From the NCBI RefSeq assembly GCF_043290135.1, contig NC_134707.1, positions 78,262,987 through 78,326,986 on the forward strand: a stretch of 64,000 nt of DNA, read 5' to 3'. The DNA is from Rhipicephalus microplus. Taxonomy: Eukaryota > Arthropoda > Arachnida > Ixodida > Ixodidae. The notes under the pieces were generated by a model, which was not told the origin of the DNA, made no database searches, and worked only from the letters and a program-made list of their open reading frames with translations. Numbering within the stretch: the first letter of the stretch is position 1; every line of letters starts with the position of its first letter. Shown here piece after piece: positions 1 through 13,202 of the stretch. A program made the translations under genes and the position numbers.

Positions 1-851
1 GATGAAGTCTTATGAAGACTGTCCTCGTCGGAACACTACCTTTAGCGATGTTAGCGATGCCTGAATTTGAAACAAGGATTCTTGTTTGAAGTTCAAGCAG
101 TAGCGCAAACAGTCACTTGGACAGCGAAAGAGCAAGAAATGACAAAGACCGAAGCAATACTTTCACCGTTCATGTGATTCTTTGCGCTCCAACCTGAATG
201 ATGTACTAAGCCTATCAGTCTGTCCTTTTGAACTTGTTCGAAGACTTCATTGCTGCGAGGCAGTCATATCTTTTTCATAGTTTGCTTTAGTAGTCAAGAA
301 GAATTTTACAGCAAGTCATATATTGTATTATATCGCATTGTGTCCTGTATTGAATTATTACAGCGAAGGTCAACAGCAGACTCTTCCAGACATCTGAGAT
401 TAAGCCTGTGATGATGGGCACTATTTAACAGTGAAAACAAAGTTGATGTCCCGAGCTAATGCTTGAACGGTGCTAATGAAGTATACTTTTATGGCAATAA
501 TTGAGGGGTGAAGACATTCCGATAAAGCAAACCAGTCATCGAAAAGAAAGAAATGGAGGGAGAATTAGAGGAAGGGAAGTCGCTTCCTTAATCCGGGATT
601 CCGCTGGATCATAGGCCGCCACTGTGGCTTTTTATACGGGAAACTTCTGGTCGCCGAAGGTCTAGTTGAACAGGGCTGCCTCCCTATACCTTCCCACGTT
701 GGCGGCTCTTTAGTGTCTAAGGCAGTATCACTTGGGCAGGCCCATGCTACCTAATACAAGTAAACTTTCTGCGCACAGAATTTCCACTCCGACGGTGTAT
801 CGATGGCAAGTGAGTATACGACCGATTTGTTAAGCCCGAGTTTTCAGTTTT
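1..851. other. Non-coding stretch, nothing recognised
   Basis: I see no coding region, RNA gene or known repeat here. Open frames are short and non-informative. It runs up to the start of the dispersed repeat at about 852. Confidence 0.5.
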
Positions 852-1872
<1,021 letters not shown>

Positions 1873-2557
1873 CATGACATTCTTCTAATGTGCCCTATAC
1901 CTTCGGCGGGTCCGAGCATTTGCGTCCCAATGAAAGGCTTACGCAGAGAGGTGCGAGAGTTTGCTAGTTATTGGCTGGCTTGACAGATCTTGTGGAAATG
2001 AGGGGGTCATTCAGCAACAGAGGTCTTAAAAAAATCACGGACGTTAATTGGCATCTTGCTAGAAAACAAGTGCCGGCTTCAGCGAACACTCTTGGCAAGC
2101 TTTGGAGATGTATGAAGCCGCAAACGGGTTTCCTCTTATGCAACCTTACGATGACTAACAGGATCTCGCTTCGATAAAAAACACGCATGCACGATCGCTA
2201 AGAACCGCTAACGGTAGCGCAAGACAATACTGGCTCAAGGCCGAACTCGCGAAGGTGTATTTGTACGAAACGCCACCTGCCGGCCCATGGCACGTGTCCC
2301 AATAAACGGCATTCTGGTCAACCACTATAGTCAATAAAAGAAGAGTAAGTCCAAGAGCCAAAAAGAACAGACATTGTGCCAAGAAAAAGTAGGAAGGTCA
2401 ATAAGGAAAAACTACCGCACCCTCCTGAAAAGGATGGCTTTATGGCACTTTTGAAGCAATAAAAAATTATGGCGCTACAGAAATCGATTGGAAGGGCAGT
2501 TTTTTCTTGCTCGTTTCCTGTATGCCTCTTTTCTTTTTTGAGCTGTCAACATACATG

Positions 2558-3567
2558 CAGGGTGTTTCAAGAAATCTGTCGAAATTTTTTAAAAAATTGC
2601 AGAAAGGAGGTATTTGCGTGCTACTTGCGGCGTTGACTTTCTGTGGCAGAAGGTATCTTCAGAAGGGTACAAACATAAATTACGGCAGTAGTTATAGAAA
2701 TTCGCACAATTAACTTTTTAACCAGTGGTGATAGCCGGTCGAGTCAAACGGACCAATTCAAGCCTTTTCTACGAATAATCCATAGCCTTTTGAAATTTTG
2801 GTAATGCGGCTGCATTTCCGATGGAGGCGGAAACGTTGTAGGCCCGTGTGCTCAGATTTGGGTGCACGTTTAAGTACCCCAGGTGGTCTAAATTTCCAGA
2901 GCCCTCCACTACGGCGTCTGTCATAATCATATGGTGGTTTCGGGACGTTAAACCCCACAAGTCAACCAAATTTTGGAAAAGCGGTCACTGGTAATCACCG
3001 CGCAGCGATGCAATGAGCCTAATTAGCCAGAGAAATTGAAATCGACGACCCAAACAACGCATCTGCCAATCAGTTCAACAACGCCCTCGATGATGACAGT
3101 GTTTCGCTCGCATTGGGGGAGAAGAATAAGCGAGCGCCGATAAGCGGCCTCGAAGCAAAGTGCCCAAATTCATGGTTGATAACGGCGAGCGAAACAGTGC
3201 TGTCACTGAGGGCGTTGTTGAAGTGGCTGGACAGATGCGCTATTTGGTTCGTCAATTTCGATTTCTCTGGCTAAATTAGGCTCATTGCATCGCTCCGCGG
3301 TGATTACCAGTGACCGCTTTTCCAAAATTTCAAAGTGGCTATGAACTATTCGTAGGAAGGGCTTGAATTTGTGTATTCGACTCGACCGGCTATCACCATT
3401 GGCTAAAAGGTTGATTGTGTTAATTTATATAACTACTGCCGTAATTGATGTTTGTACGCATCTGAAGATGCCTTCTGCCACAGGAAAGGCAGCACCGCAA
3501 GTAACACGCAGACACCTCCTTTCTGTGATATTCAAAGAATATTGGACACATTTCTTAAAACACCCTG
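2558..3567. mobile_element. Foldback (long inverted repeat) DNA element with internal SINE
   Basis: The two halves are reverse complements at roughly 85% identity, estimated by eye. The outer ends read cagggtgtttcaagaaat (left) and, on the other strand, cagggtgttttaagaaat (right). The arms run inward to about 3110 and 3186, leaving a ~75-bp unique loop. TA follows the right end and TG precedes the left, so the target site may be a mutated TA. There is no transposase gene, so it is non-autonomous. A 5'-truncated Ruka SINE (2802-2967) sits in the left arm with its own 9-bp duplication and therefore arrived later. The superfamily is uncertain; TA plus CAGGGTGT ends are compatible with Tc1/mariner-like elements. 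Confidence 0.75.
2802..2967 (+). mobile_element. Ruka-type SINE, 5'-truncated
   Basis: Contains the SINE body from gcggctgcatttccgatgga to the gggacgttaaaccccaca end, but lacks the tRNA head. It is flanked by the direct repeat aaattttgg at 2793-2801 and 2968-2976. The repeat was part of the foldback arm (the right arm also reads aaattttgg there), which shows the SINE inserted into the foldback element. Confidence 0.9.
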
Positions 3568-3599
3568 TATAATTAACGGTTCAATAAAATGAAAGGATG

Positions 3600-4668
3600 G
3601 AGTGAAATATAATGAGCTCTCATGGTTTTCCACAGTAATAAGCAGACGCAGCGGTTATCACTTGCTCTGCCGCAAGCAACAGGTTCGTCATCACACAGCC
3701 TTCGTCACGGTCCTGTCTTCATTTAAGGAGCAGAACATGAGGCAGAACACTGCTGTCGCATCCAAGTGGAATGTCATGAAACACTGCGATTATAACGCAC
3801 AAGCAGATATGTCACAGGGCACTTTCTTTTTATTGCAGGCATCTGCAGAAAGCAAATAAAAAAAAAAGCTCTAATACTTAATAGACAAAAATTAGAAACT
3901 GTCTAATCAGACATTAAGTGATCCAGTAGCTGCCGTCTCTGGTGTTTGCATCAATAGTTGCTGTGAGGTTGTAGATTGTCACAGAATTTTTCTCCGTATC
4001 CATACCCATACGGATGAGTATGTTTGGCACGGCTTCGAAGGGACGATGGCCAACGAACAACAATAACTGCAAAATCATGGTCAGTCTGCCAAATAGCGTT
4101 CTTCGGTAAAAACAAACGCCTAACCTGCAGCTTGTTTCGAAACACCTCCCCCCATATACTGCTCACGATTCCGCTTCATCTTATAGTCGCCAATCAATGA
4201 CGCTGCCGGCGTGCATGCATGTCCAGTAACGGTTAGATTTTTTTATATCCCTCGGAGAGGCTGTGTTTAAAGACTTTGCACTGGCGGTTTCTTCGGTCAC
4301 GACTGACGTTCGAGGGCAACCGTGGTCAATTACGAGTGCACTGCGCATGCGCATATGCATCTGCCTGTATGCGTGGGGTCAAGGATGCACGGGATCTCAT
4401 TGAACCGTGTGGTGCACGTTCCAGAACCCTTCGACTAGTTTTGTCCGCGGAAGAAAAAAAAACAAACATAGTAAGGTACCAATTCGCGGGTCAAGACTGG
4501 TAGGTAAGGACAACAAGTCCACAACCATAAAACACCCGGACGCTAAATGGGAGGATGAAAAGGTGATTAGAATGGTTGCGAGAGGTTGGTCATGCACATA
4601 TATTGAGCTTTGTGCACGTTTGTGCAGACATAGTAGATTGATGCATTCGGTACGCCGTGCGCGCTCAC
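3600..4668. other. Non-coding, probable intron downstream of the signal-peptide exon
   Basis: No coding exon or repeat was recognised. If the exon at 4669-4778 is real, the part adjoining it on the left is the start of its intron on the minus strand. No matching acceptor exon was found between 1 and 4668. Confidence 0.4.
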
Positions 4669-4778
4669 CTTCCAGCTGCTGCCCGGAGGCCAAGTTGCAG
4701 ACGAAGGCCACCAGGGTAAGGGCCAAGAGTTGGGTCAACGAGGCGGCAGCCATGACGGCACTCCCACAAATAGACGGG
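4669..4778 (-). CDS. Host gene exon encoding a signal peptide (partial gene)
   Basis: On the minus strand a pyrimidine-rich tract ending in ttttacag (acceptor, AG at 4779-4780) precedes the exon. ATG at 4753-4751 opens 28 codons beginning MAAASLTQLLALTLVAFVCN, and the exon ends at gctggaag followed by a strong donor gtgagc (4668 downward). The peptide has a hydrophobic core (LLALTLVAFV) and a plausible signal-peptidase site after ALASG-like residues (NLASG, then QQLE). The exon therefore starts a secreted or membrane protein, with the split codon continuing in an exon outside the window or unrecognised. The acceptor implies an upstream non-coding exon. The family cannot be named from 28 residues. 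The surrounding sequence is GC-richer than its neighbourhood, as expected for a gene start. Confidence 0.6.
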
Positions 4779-4904
4779 CTGTAAAAGCGAAAGAAGGCAA
4801 AGAAACGAGTCAGGGCACTCGAAGCGTTGGTCGACTCCTCGCCTAAGCGGGCGCCCGGGCACCGCGCTAGTACGAGGAAGAAAAACACTCGCCATAATAC
4901 CGGT

Positions 4905-6195
4905 CGCGGTGTGACACGTGTTAAGTATAGCAGACGCGTTCTTTCAGGCTCACGTGTAGCAGACGACGCTCTTTCAGGTTTCCCAACGTTTGAGTAGCTC
5001 CGACGGCTCTTCGAAAAACAGAAGGCGTCTAAAAATCTGCATGCAGACGATGCCTTACAAGGTTTTCCCGACGCTGCGAAACATCTACGCTGTTAGAAGA
5101 AGCCGTGCAGCAGACGATGTGTTCAGTTACTATACCTCAGTGCTGTGCAGGTACAACTACCTGGATTTTCTCACGTGGTAGCGGCAGCAAAGAAGACGAC
5201 AGTCACACTGTCGGAGATGAAAGTCTTTACTGGGTGAACCTGAGCCCAGAAAACTGGGTAACTGAAAGCACAAGCAATGCACGCCGTATTGCAACAATCA
5301 CAGTTGTCGGTCGTCAATAATCTAATCGTCAGCAGATCGTCAGCAGGTTTTATAGATCGGTGATTGAACCTTCCAGTGCAGGTGCTCGCGCAAGTTCTCA
5401 AGCGTACTCGACTTATTCCATCCTGCGTGTAATCGGAACGGAACAGTTTGAAGTAATCGCGAAACTTTCAAAAACACTGCTGCGGGGTCTGTGCCGAGCG
5501 GTGCTAACACTTTTTGTGGGTGAGACCTGACCCCATCAAAACAACGAAATAAGGATGCATGGCAGTGTATGAAAAGATTGTTTGTGTAAATATATGCTGT
5601 ATGTGCTACAGGACTGATGTGCCAAGTTTGTCGGATTATACCTTATGGTCGTGACTGACTTACCGTTTAAAAACTCGCTGCTCAGAGTTCTAAAACTAAA
5701 GAAAAGCATTTCCATAACTTCATCACGCATTTCTTTTTAAATCTTTAGACAAAAAAACAAAACAAAAAGTACTTAAGAACAGACAAAAAAGCATGGCATA
5801 TCCACGAATTGAATGATGATTAGTGAGACAAGCACTGGGATTGTTCGGTGCTACGATAAATCACTTTTGACACTCGGACCAATCACGCATGTAAATGAGG
5901 GACAAAGCAGCGTACAATAACATGCAAGCTTTATTGGTCATAAATGGTATATGTTGTGTTGAGGTGTGAATTTCGCTTCGCCTTCATTATTACTGCTTTT
6001 TGCTATCGGATCCAGCCGGAACTTGGCAAAGACGAGGTCTGAGCACGTTGTCTTGGCGGTTGTTGGGCTGTTTCCCGTCGTACGGAATGCGCCGTAGAGC
6101 ATATAGAGACGTCACGTCTTGCCAGTCGTTGTACCTGATCATCATCGTTGTCATCTGAATCATCATCAGCATAATCGTCATGGCGTATATAGAGA
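4905..6195. other. Non-coding, no gene recognised
   Basis: Upstream flank of the signal-peptide exon on the minus strand. A polyadenylation-type AATAAA lies on the minus strand near 5930 but no reading frame leads into it. Imperfect (ATC)n text lies at 6135-6180. Confidence 0.4.
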
Positions 6196-6199
6196 GCAC

Positions 6200-7940
6200 C
6201 TTTATTTATTTATTCTTTATTCTTTATTCAATGATTGCCCCGCTTAGCCCGAAGGCGCTGCAGCAGGGAGTTACAATGTCGAGAAAAACACATCTTCATT
6301 AATACAGCGCACTTGTTCATTTGATAAGTGATTCCATTCTCTAATGGAACGAACAAAAAACGAATTAGCATACAAATTAGATCTGGTACGATACTCTAAA
6401 ATCTTGAAACAATGATCATTTTGCGAAGAGATAAAATGAGAACTGTGAAGGTACTTTTCTTTTCGAATGGCGGTTTTACCATGAAATATTTGGTACAGGA
6501 GCTTTAGCCGCAGTTTCTTTCGACGCGATGAGAGTAATTCCCACCCTAGTTCATTTTTCATATTGGTGCAACTGTCATTTCTTGAGCACCGGCTCAGGAC
6601 AAACCTTGCAGCTCTGCTTTGTATTTTTTCAAGTTTGTAACTTAAAGTACTTTGCCAGGGGTTCCACACGGCACAGGCGTATTCAAGCATAGGGCGAATG
6701 TATGTTGAATACGCCCTTGATTTCCAACATGCCGGCGCTTGTGTCAGGCTGCGCTGTATAAAATTTAGTGACTTGGTGGCCTTCGCAACAACTGAATCAA
6801 CGTGTGCATTCCATGAACAGTCGGCTGAAGAAGTTACACCTAAATATTTATAATAGGGTTTTTGTGTTACTATATACTATTGCAGATTACATACTCTAAA
6901 GCTAACTTGTTTTTTTACGCGTGAAAGTAACATGAATGCACTTATTGGCATTTAATGTAATTTTCCACCTTGAACACCATTCTTGGATGCGCGATAAGTC
7001 GCTTTGGAGCAGGGCGACATCACTCTCATTTCTAATTTTTCTATACAAGACACAGTCATCTGCAAACAACCGTATATTAGAATCAATTCCTGAGCAAATG
7101 TCATTTATATATATTAAAAATAAAAGTGGCCCTAGGACTGAGCCCTGTGGCAACCCTGAAGTGATGTTTACAAAACTTGATTTCTTGCCATTTAATACTA
7201 CACACTGTTGGCGGCCTGAAAGGTAATTTTCTATCCACACCAGAACTTCGCGGTCAATGTTTAGCGCTGCAAGCTTACTTAAAAGAAAAGAGTGCGACAC
7301 AGTGTCGAAGTCTTTTTGGAAGTTCAAGAAAAGGCAATCGATTTGCCCGCTATTCTCTATTTCAGATACTAAATCATGGTTGAATTCAATTAATTGTGTT
7401 GTACAAGATAAGCCCTTACGAAAACCATGTTGTTGAGACGCCAGCAAGTTGTTTGTTGATAAATGTGCCATTATTTGTTTATACAGAATATGCTCTAATA
7501 ACTTGCTGGGTATGGACGTAAGTGAAATAGGTCTACAGTTGGTTACGTCTTTCTTGGACCCACTTTTAGGAATAGGAACTGTATGTGCAATTTTCGAGTC
7601 GTCTGGGAGGGCACCGGAAGAAAAAGACTGTGTAGATTACGTGCAGGTAAAGAGAAATTGACTCAGCACACTGCTTTAAGACTCGAGGTGAAATTCCGTC
7701 CGGTCCAATTGCGTTATTATCGGTAAGTTTGTTTAGTAATGCCCTGATTCCATTCACACTTAACTCTACTGATTGCATTTTCGGCACGGAACTTGTGCAT
7801 TGCGAAACACTAGAGCTATATTTCGGCGAGTATATGGAAAGGAAGTAGTTGTTTAAACAGGTAGCTTTCTCAGTGTCGTCTAATAACTCCTCATTATTGA
7901 AGACAATAATTGAAGACAAAGTATTGAAGACATAACCTTG
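6200..7940 (-). mobile_element. CR1-type LINE, 5'-truncated, decayed
   Basis: This copy keeps the reverse transcriptase and 3' end of a CR1-like LINE. At 7943-7600 is the RT amino-terminal part (NNEELLDDTEKATCLNNYF, then IGPDGISPRVLK). At 7471-6902 is the RT core, with SQQHGFRKGLSCTTQLIEF, GLPQGSVLGPLLFLIYINDI and the catalytic FADD. At 6690-6271 is the RT carboxyl end (MLEYACAVWNPW, VRSIREWNHL). Frames change several times and stops occur, so it is inactive. Endonuclease and ORF1 are missing. The 3' end on the minus strand carries (AATAAAG)n-like repeats at about 6200-6233, typical of this clade. The related copy at 54268-64000 has the same organisation. Confidence 0.85.
6902..7471 (-). pseudogene. 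Reverse transcriptase core of CR1-type LINE
   Basis: An open 189-codon segment holding RT motifs: HGFRKG near the start, DCLFLNFQKDFDTVSH (the first catalytic aspartate block), GLPQGSVLGPLLF, and FADDCVLYR with both catalytic aspartates. It is only the middle of ORF2; the flanking parts lie in other frames, so no complete enzyme can be made. Confidence 0.85.
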
Positions 7941-8377
7941 CACGTTATCTGCCGTGATGGCTTAAAGAGAATGTATGGACTAGAACGCGCTTGTTCGTCA
8001 TCGCTAGCGGCAGCTGTACGGCGCCATACGCCAACGTACAGGCATCCACCTTCAGGAGATTCGCCTCAAAACATTGTGGCTAATGTTCTGACAGTGACGT
8101 GATTTCGTGGTTGTAGACGCTAGGTGCGTTCTTTTTTTATCAAAAGCCTCCCACAGTTCTTGCGGGTGAAACGCGATCACATCAAAACAAAGAAGTAAGC
8201 GTGCGAGACAACATATTAATAAACAAAAATGGGCCCCCCATCAGCATGCTTCACTGTAAATGTCGTCGAATGACGATGTATAGTCTTCCGTCTGTAGATA
8301 ATGAATAAGTCATTAATGTTCTGCGCGAGAAAGTTGGTGAATTGTATTCTGTAGGCGCTTGCCTCAATGCGCGCAGC

Positions 8378-8423
8378 GGCAGGTGCCACCATCGTATCGT
8401 TTGATATGGTGGTGGCACCTGCC
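8378..8423. repeat. 13-bp inverted repeat (hairpin)
   Basis: ggcaggtgccacc (8378-8390) pairs perfectly with ggtggcacctgcc (8411-8423) across a 20-nt loop. Confidence 0.8.
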
Positions 8424-10837
8424 CCACCTGCCTTTCCGTGCATAGCGTTGCATTCTCAGCTTACCGCGATAAACGCTAAGTTCCTGAAATGTACTTATAT
8501 ATATGATTTTTGTAGTATAAAGAAAAACACAACAGTATATGTTGACGCCTCAGATATGCGCGACATTTACTTTTTATTCGATACTACGCTCAAATATGAA
8601 CGCAGAAACCAGAGCAATGTTGGTGGGTTCCTCTGATGTGGTTGTATTTTGGAAATAAAGACAAACGAAAGAAAAAGGCAAATAGACAAGGCATTTTGGG
8701 TAACAGACAGACAAACAAACAGACAGTCAGACCAAAATTTTTCCGTCGAAGCATTCCAAGAAAGACTGTCGTCTTCAAAAAACACAGTATGTGTACTCTC
8801 TACACTGTCTGTTGGTGCTGCATCGCAGCACATTGCAATCTCATAGGCGTTTTGAGGTTCTTAACCTGAACGTGGCAAAGAGATAGGTGCCTTGATTGTT
8901 GCTGCAGACAACATTAATAATTTTTTTCGGACTCTCAAAGCGTTAAGCAAGCCGACTATTTCCTCAGGTCTCATTTACACCGCGAGGCTAGGCCCTGGCA
9001 GATCGCGTCCGCAGACGCAAAGACATGTTGAACAAAAATTTTCGACGCGCTTCTGAATTTGACCAATTCAGAATTTTCACGTTAACAAATGGAAATTGCG
9101 TAGATGTATCTGTAAAAGTGTATGTTTTAACTAACATAGCAAAATGACGCGAATGGTTTTTTTCTGTAAGACAACACTACTTGCTTAAGAAACGAACGTC
9201 ATGCCATTTTCGCGGTTTCGGAACCACGGGGTGCCTTGAGTGCTACAAGATTTCATTTTGGGATCATCGCTAACCACCATTGATGAGGTATTATACGTCA
9301 TGCGCGAGAGAGGCACAGGGAACTTAGTGTGCATGTTTCTTTATTCGCTCACAGAAGTCAATAACAATAATACAAAATTCATGCAAAATTTAGCAATATT
9401 TACTACAAAAAACCCAGTGCACAACCATTCCAACTTCACTGGCTCCACATGCGCAGTTGTGAAATGAATCAGAATTATTCTTTGCAGCAGCGATAAAGTG
9501 GCAAAGGCATATGCACAGAGAAGATGGCTAGAACAAACACGATTTCCAGGTTTACATCGCTCTTTATGTCACTACAGTGATTTACACAGCTATTGAAATT
9601 TCCACGTTCCCCGCAACTATACGCGGCAGTACAGGCGGTACTCGGAGTACCACAGGAGACGACAGTTTCTGGTTTCCCCACCCACACGTGGCAAATAAGA
9701 GAAACCACACCTGAACTTGCTCCACAGCAGAGTATGGCATCGCAATGCAAAGGCACCGCTCACAGCGGTATAGAGCGGCACATAAGATGCATGCGAATCG
9801 TGTCAGGCGTGGCGCGGGACGAGTTTATGTGTGCTGACATAGCTACATTCCTCGTGGCACCTACGCGCGAATCTTGTTTCGAGGGGTTTATTTCTTCTTC
9901 GCTATAGGTGTGTGTTTGCTTTCATTACGCAATGCGTTCTCCGTAAAGAGAAGCGTAAGTTTCGTCTCGCGGGCGTTTCTTGTGGTTGAAAGACGCGTGT
10001 GCACTTCGCGGGTGATTTTCTGCACACCGCACGCACACAAGTAGCTCACGTACATGGCTTTTTTTTCACACATTTTGCAGTAATTGCACACACTTTAGAC
10101 GCTGCAGCACAATCTGCCAATGATTCTGAATGAATGCAGTCGGACAACAAGTTTATCGCTAAAAACCCCCAAATTTCCTTTCGAATGTTTGCAATAATGT
10201 TGTTCACATTTAACGACGTTCTTGTCAACATTTAAAGACGCAAGGTTTTGTCATTTTCTTATACATCGTATATTTCAATACGTGAGTGAATTATTTCGAT
10301 TTTCGCATTATTACCTTTCCGGTCTCGCTGCACTTACGTGTAGTGGAAGATACTTTAAAGACGATGAATATTTGTACAATAACTACAATAAAAAACATGC
10401 CTATGGTCTTATTTGCATGCTTTTTTATTTGTAGTTTTTTTCTGGTGCCCATGTGTTTGCTACGTATGTTTCTTGTTAACATATGAAATTGGGCGCAATT
10501 TTCAAATATATTAAAACTTTTCAAGTTGTAAACTTAATAATATATCATATGGCTTATATTACCTTAGTAACAGTAATAGGTCATATACTCTCTTGCACTA
10601 TGTCTCGCGTAAAAGTTGTTACAGCCCCATATGCCTCGTAAATTGTTTTTCTCTTGGTTTTATTAAAGCTGCCCATAATCGCTTTTCGTCAAGGAAGCCT
10701 TGCAGAATTTGTATTATTTCTGTGAGACGAAATTATTTAGTTTGATTTTCATTTGGCTTCTTTGACGAATTCATTGGCCACTCTGTTACACGAAGACATT
10801 GATGACGCATGATTCGATCTTTATGATAAAACCTATT

Positions 10838-10905
10838 ACCTAATATTACCTAATAAGGTATATTACCTAATAAGGTATATATAAGGTAGTATTACCTAAT
10901 AAGTA
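10838..10905 (+). repeat. Short imperfect tandem repeat
   Basis: The text attacctaataaggtat recurs three to four times with slippage-type changes. Confidence 0.7.
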
Positions 10906-11389
10906 AATAGAAAAAATGTTCACTGACTCGTTTAAGTATTAGTGCCACATTAGATCACAGAAATGTAGAAGCTTCTTATACAGACCCGATATATGCCAGA
11001 TTATATTGCATGTTGGAATGACGTGGCATAGACATTAAAACGCAATTATGAGAATCTAACTATACTGGTATATTGTTTGTCGTGCAGGCGAGCCCGGATA
11101 TATTGAATTTGAAGTGAATAACAAAAAAGCAAAAAAAAAATTGAGGTATAGGTATTTTGCATTCAAATTACTTTAGTTATCGAAACTATTTCAAGATGGT
11201 TTTCGGAACTGATCAAAGCACAGAATAAGTCGTCATGTGCGCATTCGAAGTACAGACACTGATTCGTCTGTGCACACATCGCTTTCACACCGGTTGCATG
11301 AAACTGACCTTGTAACTTTTAGCACGAATGCACAAGTGCCAGCACATAAAATGGGCAATCCGAGCGCCTCCATTTATTGTCTCAGTACT

Positions 11390-11563
11390 TTGCTCGGCAA
11401 CGGCAATGACAAATGCATTGTCGGTGAAGGCGAAACGGCTTGAGGCCCACGTGCTTAGATTGAGCTGCAGGTTAAAAAACCCCCGGTGGTCAAAAATTTC
11501 GGAGTTCTTTACTACGGCATTTCTCATAAGCATGTAGTGGTTTTGGGACGTTGAACCCCACAT

Positions 11564-11643
<80 letters not shown>

Positions 11644-11664
11644 GTCAATCAATCAATCAATCAA
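11390..11664 (+). mobile_element. Ruka-type SINE, diverged, with long (CAAT)n tail
   Basis: The SINE body is recognisable from gaggcccacgtgcttagatt to ttttgggacgttgaacccca. It ends in a simple repeat of about 25 CAAT units (11565-11664), an expansion of the tail seen at the end of Ruka copies. The tRNA head is poorly preserved. Confidence 0.8.
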
Positions 11665-11669
11665 AAGAA

Positions 11670-12285
11670 ATATCCGGAAGCCCCATGGCTCGAAGATAAC
11701 TGCATCTCATGTTAGATGTAATGTGTGAAGTACTCAAGTAGAACACGCAAATAGTGGATAAGATTATAACAAGAAAAAAATGTGCGTGTTCTGAGAATCA
11801 GTGATCTGAAGTGGACTGACACGAGAAGTATTCCTTGTATGTACATGTCCTTGTTTTACTCGAGCAGAATGAACGTTAGTGCATCTTGCAGCAAGCTACA
11901 CAATAAAGATAGAATGCCAGACCTACAACACTGTAAGTGCTGGAATGTTTTCACTCAGTATAAACTCTGCCCCTAATTGGAAAACAAGCTCCAACTTTAA
12001 AATCAGATGAACAAATAGATGACCTCCATGACGAACTGCAAAGATCGACCAGTAGAGCGAACGCAGAGCGTGAGCGCTTTCCACATTTCCACTTTCCCTA
12101 TTTTCATATTTTAACGAAGTCATTAAGAAAGAAAAAGCTAAGTATTCCCAACGATTGCGGCGGAGGACTCGGAAATGAACACATACAAAGCGCATCGCCG
12201 TCTTGCGTTCTGCGAACAGTTTATTTATAGGTAACACTTTCTTCAACCACATGACAAATGGGTGTAACGAGTGTCATATTAATAA
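11670..12285. other. Non-coding, nothing recognised
   Basis: No gene, RNA or repeat that I can support between two SINEs. Confidence 0.4.
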
Positions 12286-12288
12286 TAT

Positions 12289-12515
12289 TGATATGTGGGC
12301 TTTTATGCCTCAAAACTAAGTTGTGATTATGAGAAACGCCGTAGTGGAGAGCACCGGAAATTTTGACCGTCCGGTGTTTCTGACACGGGCCTCTAGAACG
12401 CACTCTACCGTTTTAAATTTCCTTTATCGAAATGCAATTGCCGCGACCGGAATCGAACCCATGACCTTCACGTCGGCAGCTGAGGGCCCTAGCCACTGAT
12501 CCACCGAGTTGGATT
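12289..12515 (-). mobile_element. Ruka-type SINE, full-length but old
   Basis: Reads on the minus strand. The head has a B box (gggttcgattcc as its complement ggaatcgaaccc at about 12449) and an A-box region near 12495. The body has the cgccgtagtggagagc block, and the 3' end has ttgatatgtgggc. Many substitutions separate it from the young copy at 61797-62037. Confidence 0.8.
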
Positions 12516-12890
12516 AACTGGTATTCTAAAAAAAATGGCGCCGGGAAAGCTATGCAAGACGTGGGAGCTATATGCAACACGTCTGTGAATGTGTGTATAA
12601 ATGAAGGAGCGCCATGAAAGTGGCGGGCAGGTTTCGAAATGACGTTGTACTAACTGGTGGTTTTGTTGCGGTTACGTAACGATCTCCTAAGGTACGGGAA
12701 GCGATGTCGATGACGGGGTAGAATTAGACGGGGTTGTAAAATAAGGAAGCTTTTTTTTTTCCCGCTTATAGTGTTGCATGAGTCATGTCACGCAAGGCAG
12801 TGGCAACGGGAAGTCGTCAGGGCAGGCCCGTTGTCATATTGTGGACGTCATATAGGGCTATGAAAACGATGAAGACTAAGCAGACTGCCA

Positions 12891-13096
12891 TACTTGGTCG
12901 CTAGCACCTCGATTTACGATAGATAGCTGCTGAAGATGGCATATTGCACGGTACGTGATTTGATATATGTCCTGTTGACGAAATACCGTACGTACTTGGT
13001 CACTAGAACCTCGATTTACAATAGATAGCTGCTGAAGATAGTGTATTGCACAGTATAGTTGATTTGATATATGTCTTGTTGACGAAATACCGTATG
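12891..13096 (+). repeat. Tandem duplication, ~102-bp unit x 2
   Basis: Unit 1 (12891-12992) and unit 2 (12993 to about 13096) both start tacttggtc and end gttgacgaaataccgta. They differ by scattered substitutions and small indels. No function is visible. Confidence 0.85.
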
Positions 13097-13202
13097 TCCT
13101 TCACCGTAATAGGAAGAAATTGTTCTTCAAGAAACGAAAAACTTCGCTCCTACAAAAGAAAATAACGTGAGCAAAATTTACAAGGTTCAAGGTTTACAGC
13201 AG

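Larger units (their letters stand above)
7950..11380. other. Largely unique AT-rich DNA
   Basis: No supported gene. Contents noted: an inverted repeat at 8378-8423, CAGA/CAAA-rich text at 8700-8730, a cysteine-rich minus-strand open frame at 9475-9756 of unknown meaning, and short duplications of attacctaataaggta at 10840-10900. Confidence 0.4.

Noticed and set aside
4397..4888. One continuous 163-codon minus-strand protein
   Set aside because: The signal-peptide part has a clear acceptor and donor. The flanking codons are intron or UTR text, so a spliced exon explains it better.
12001..12250. 109-codon minus-strand ORF as a gene
   Set aside because: No domain, start context or splice sites; ends near a SINE tail.
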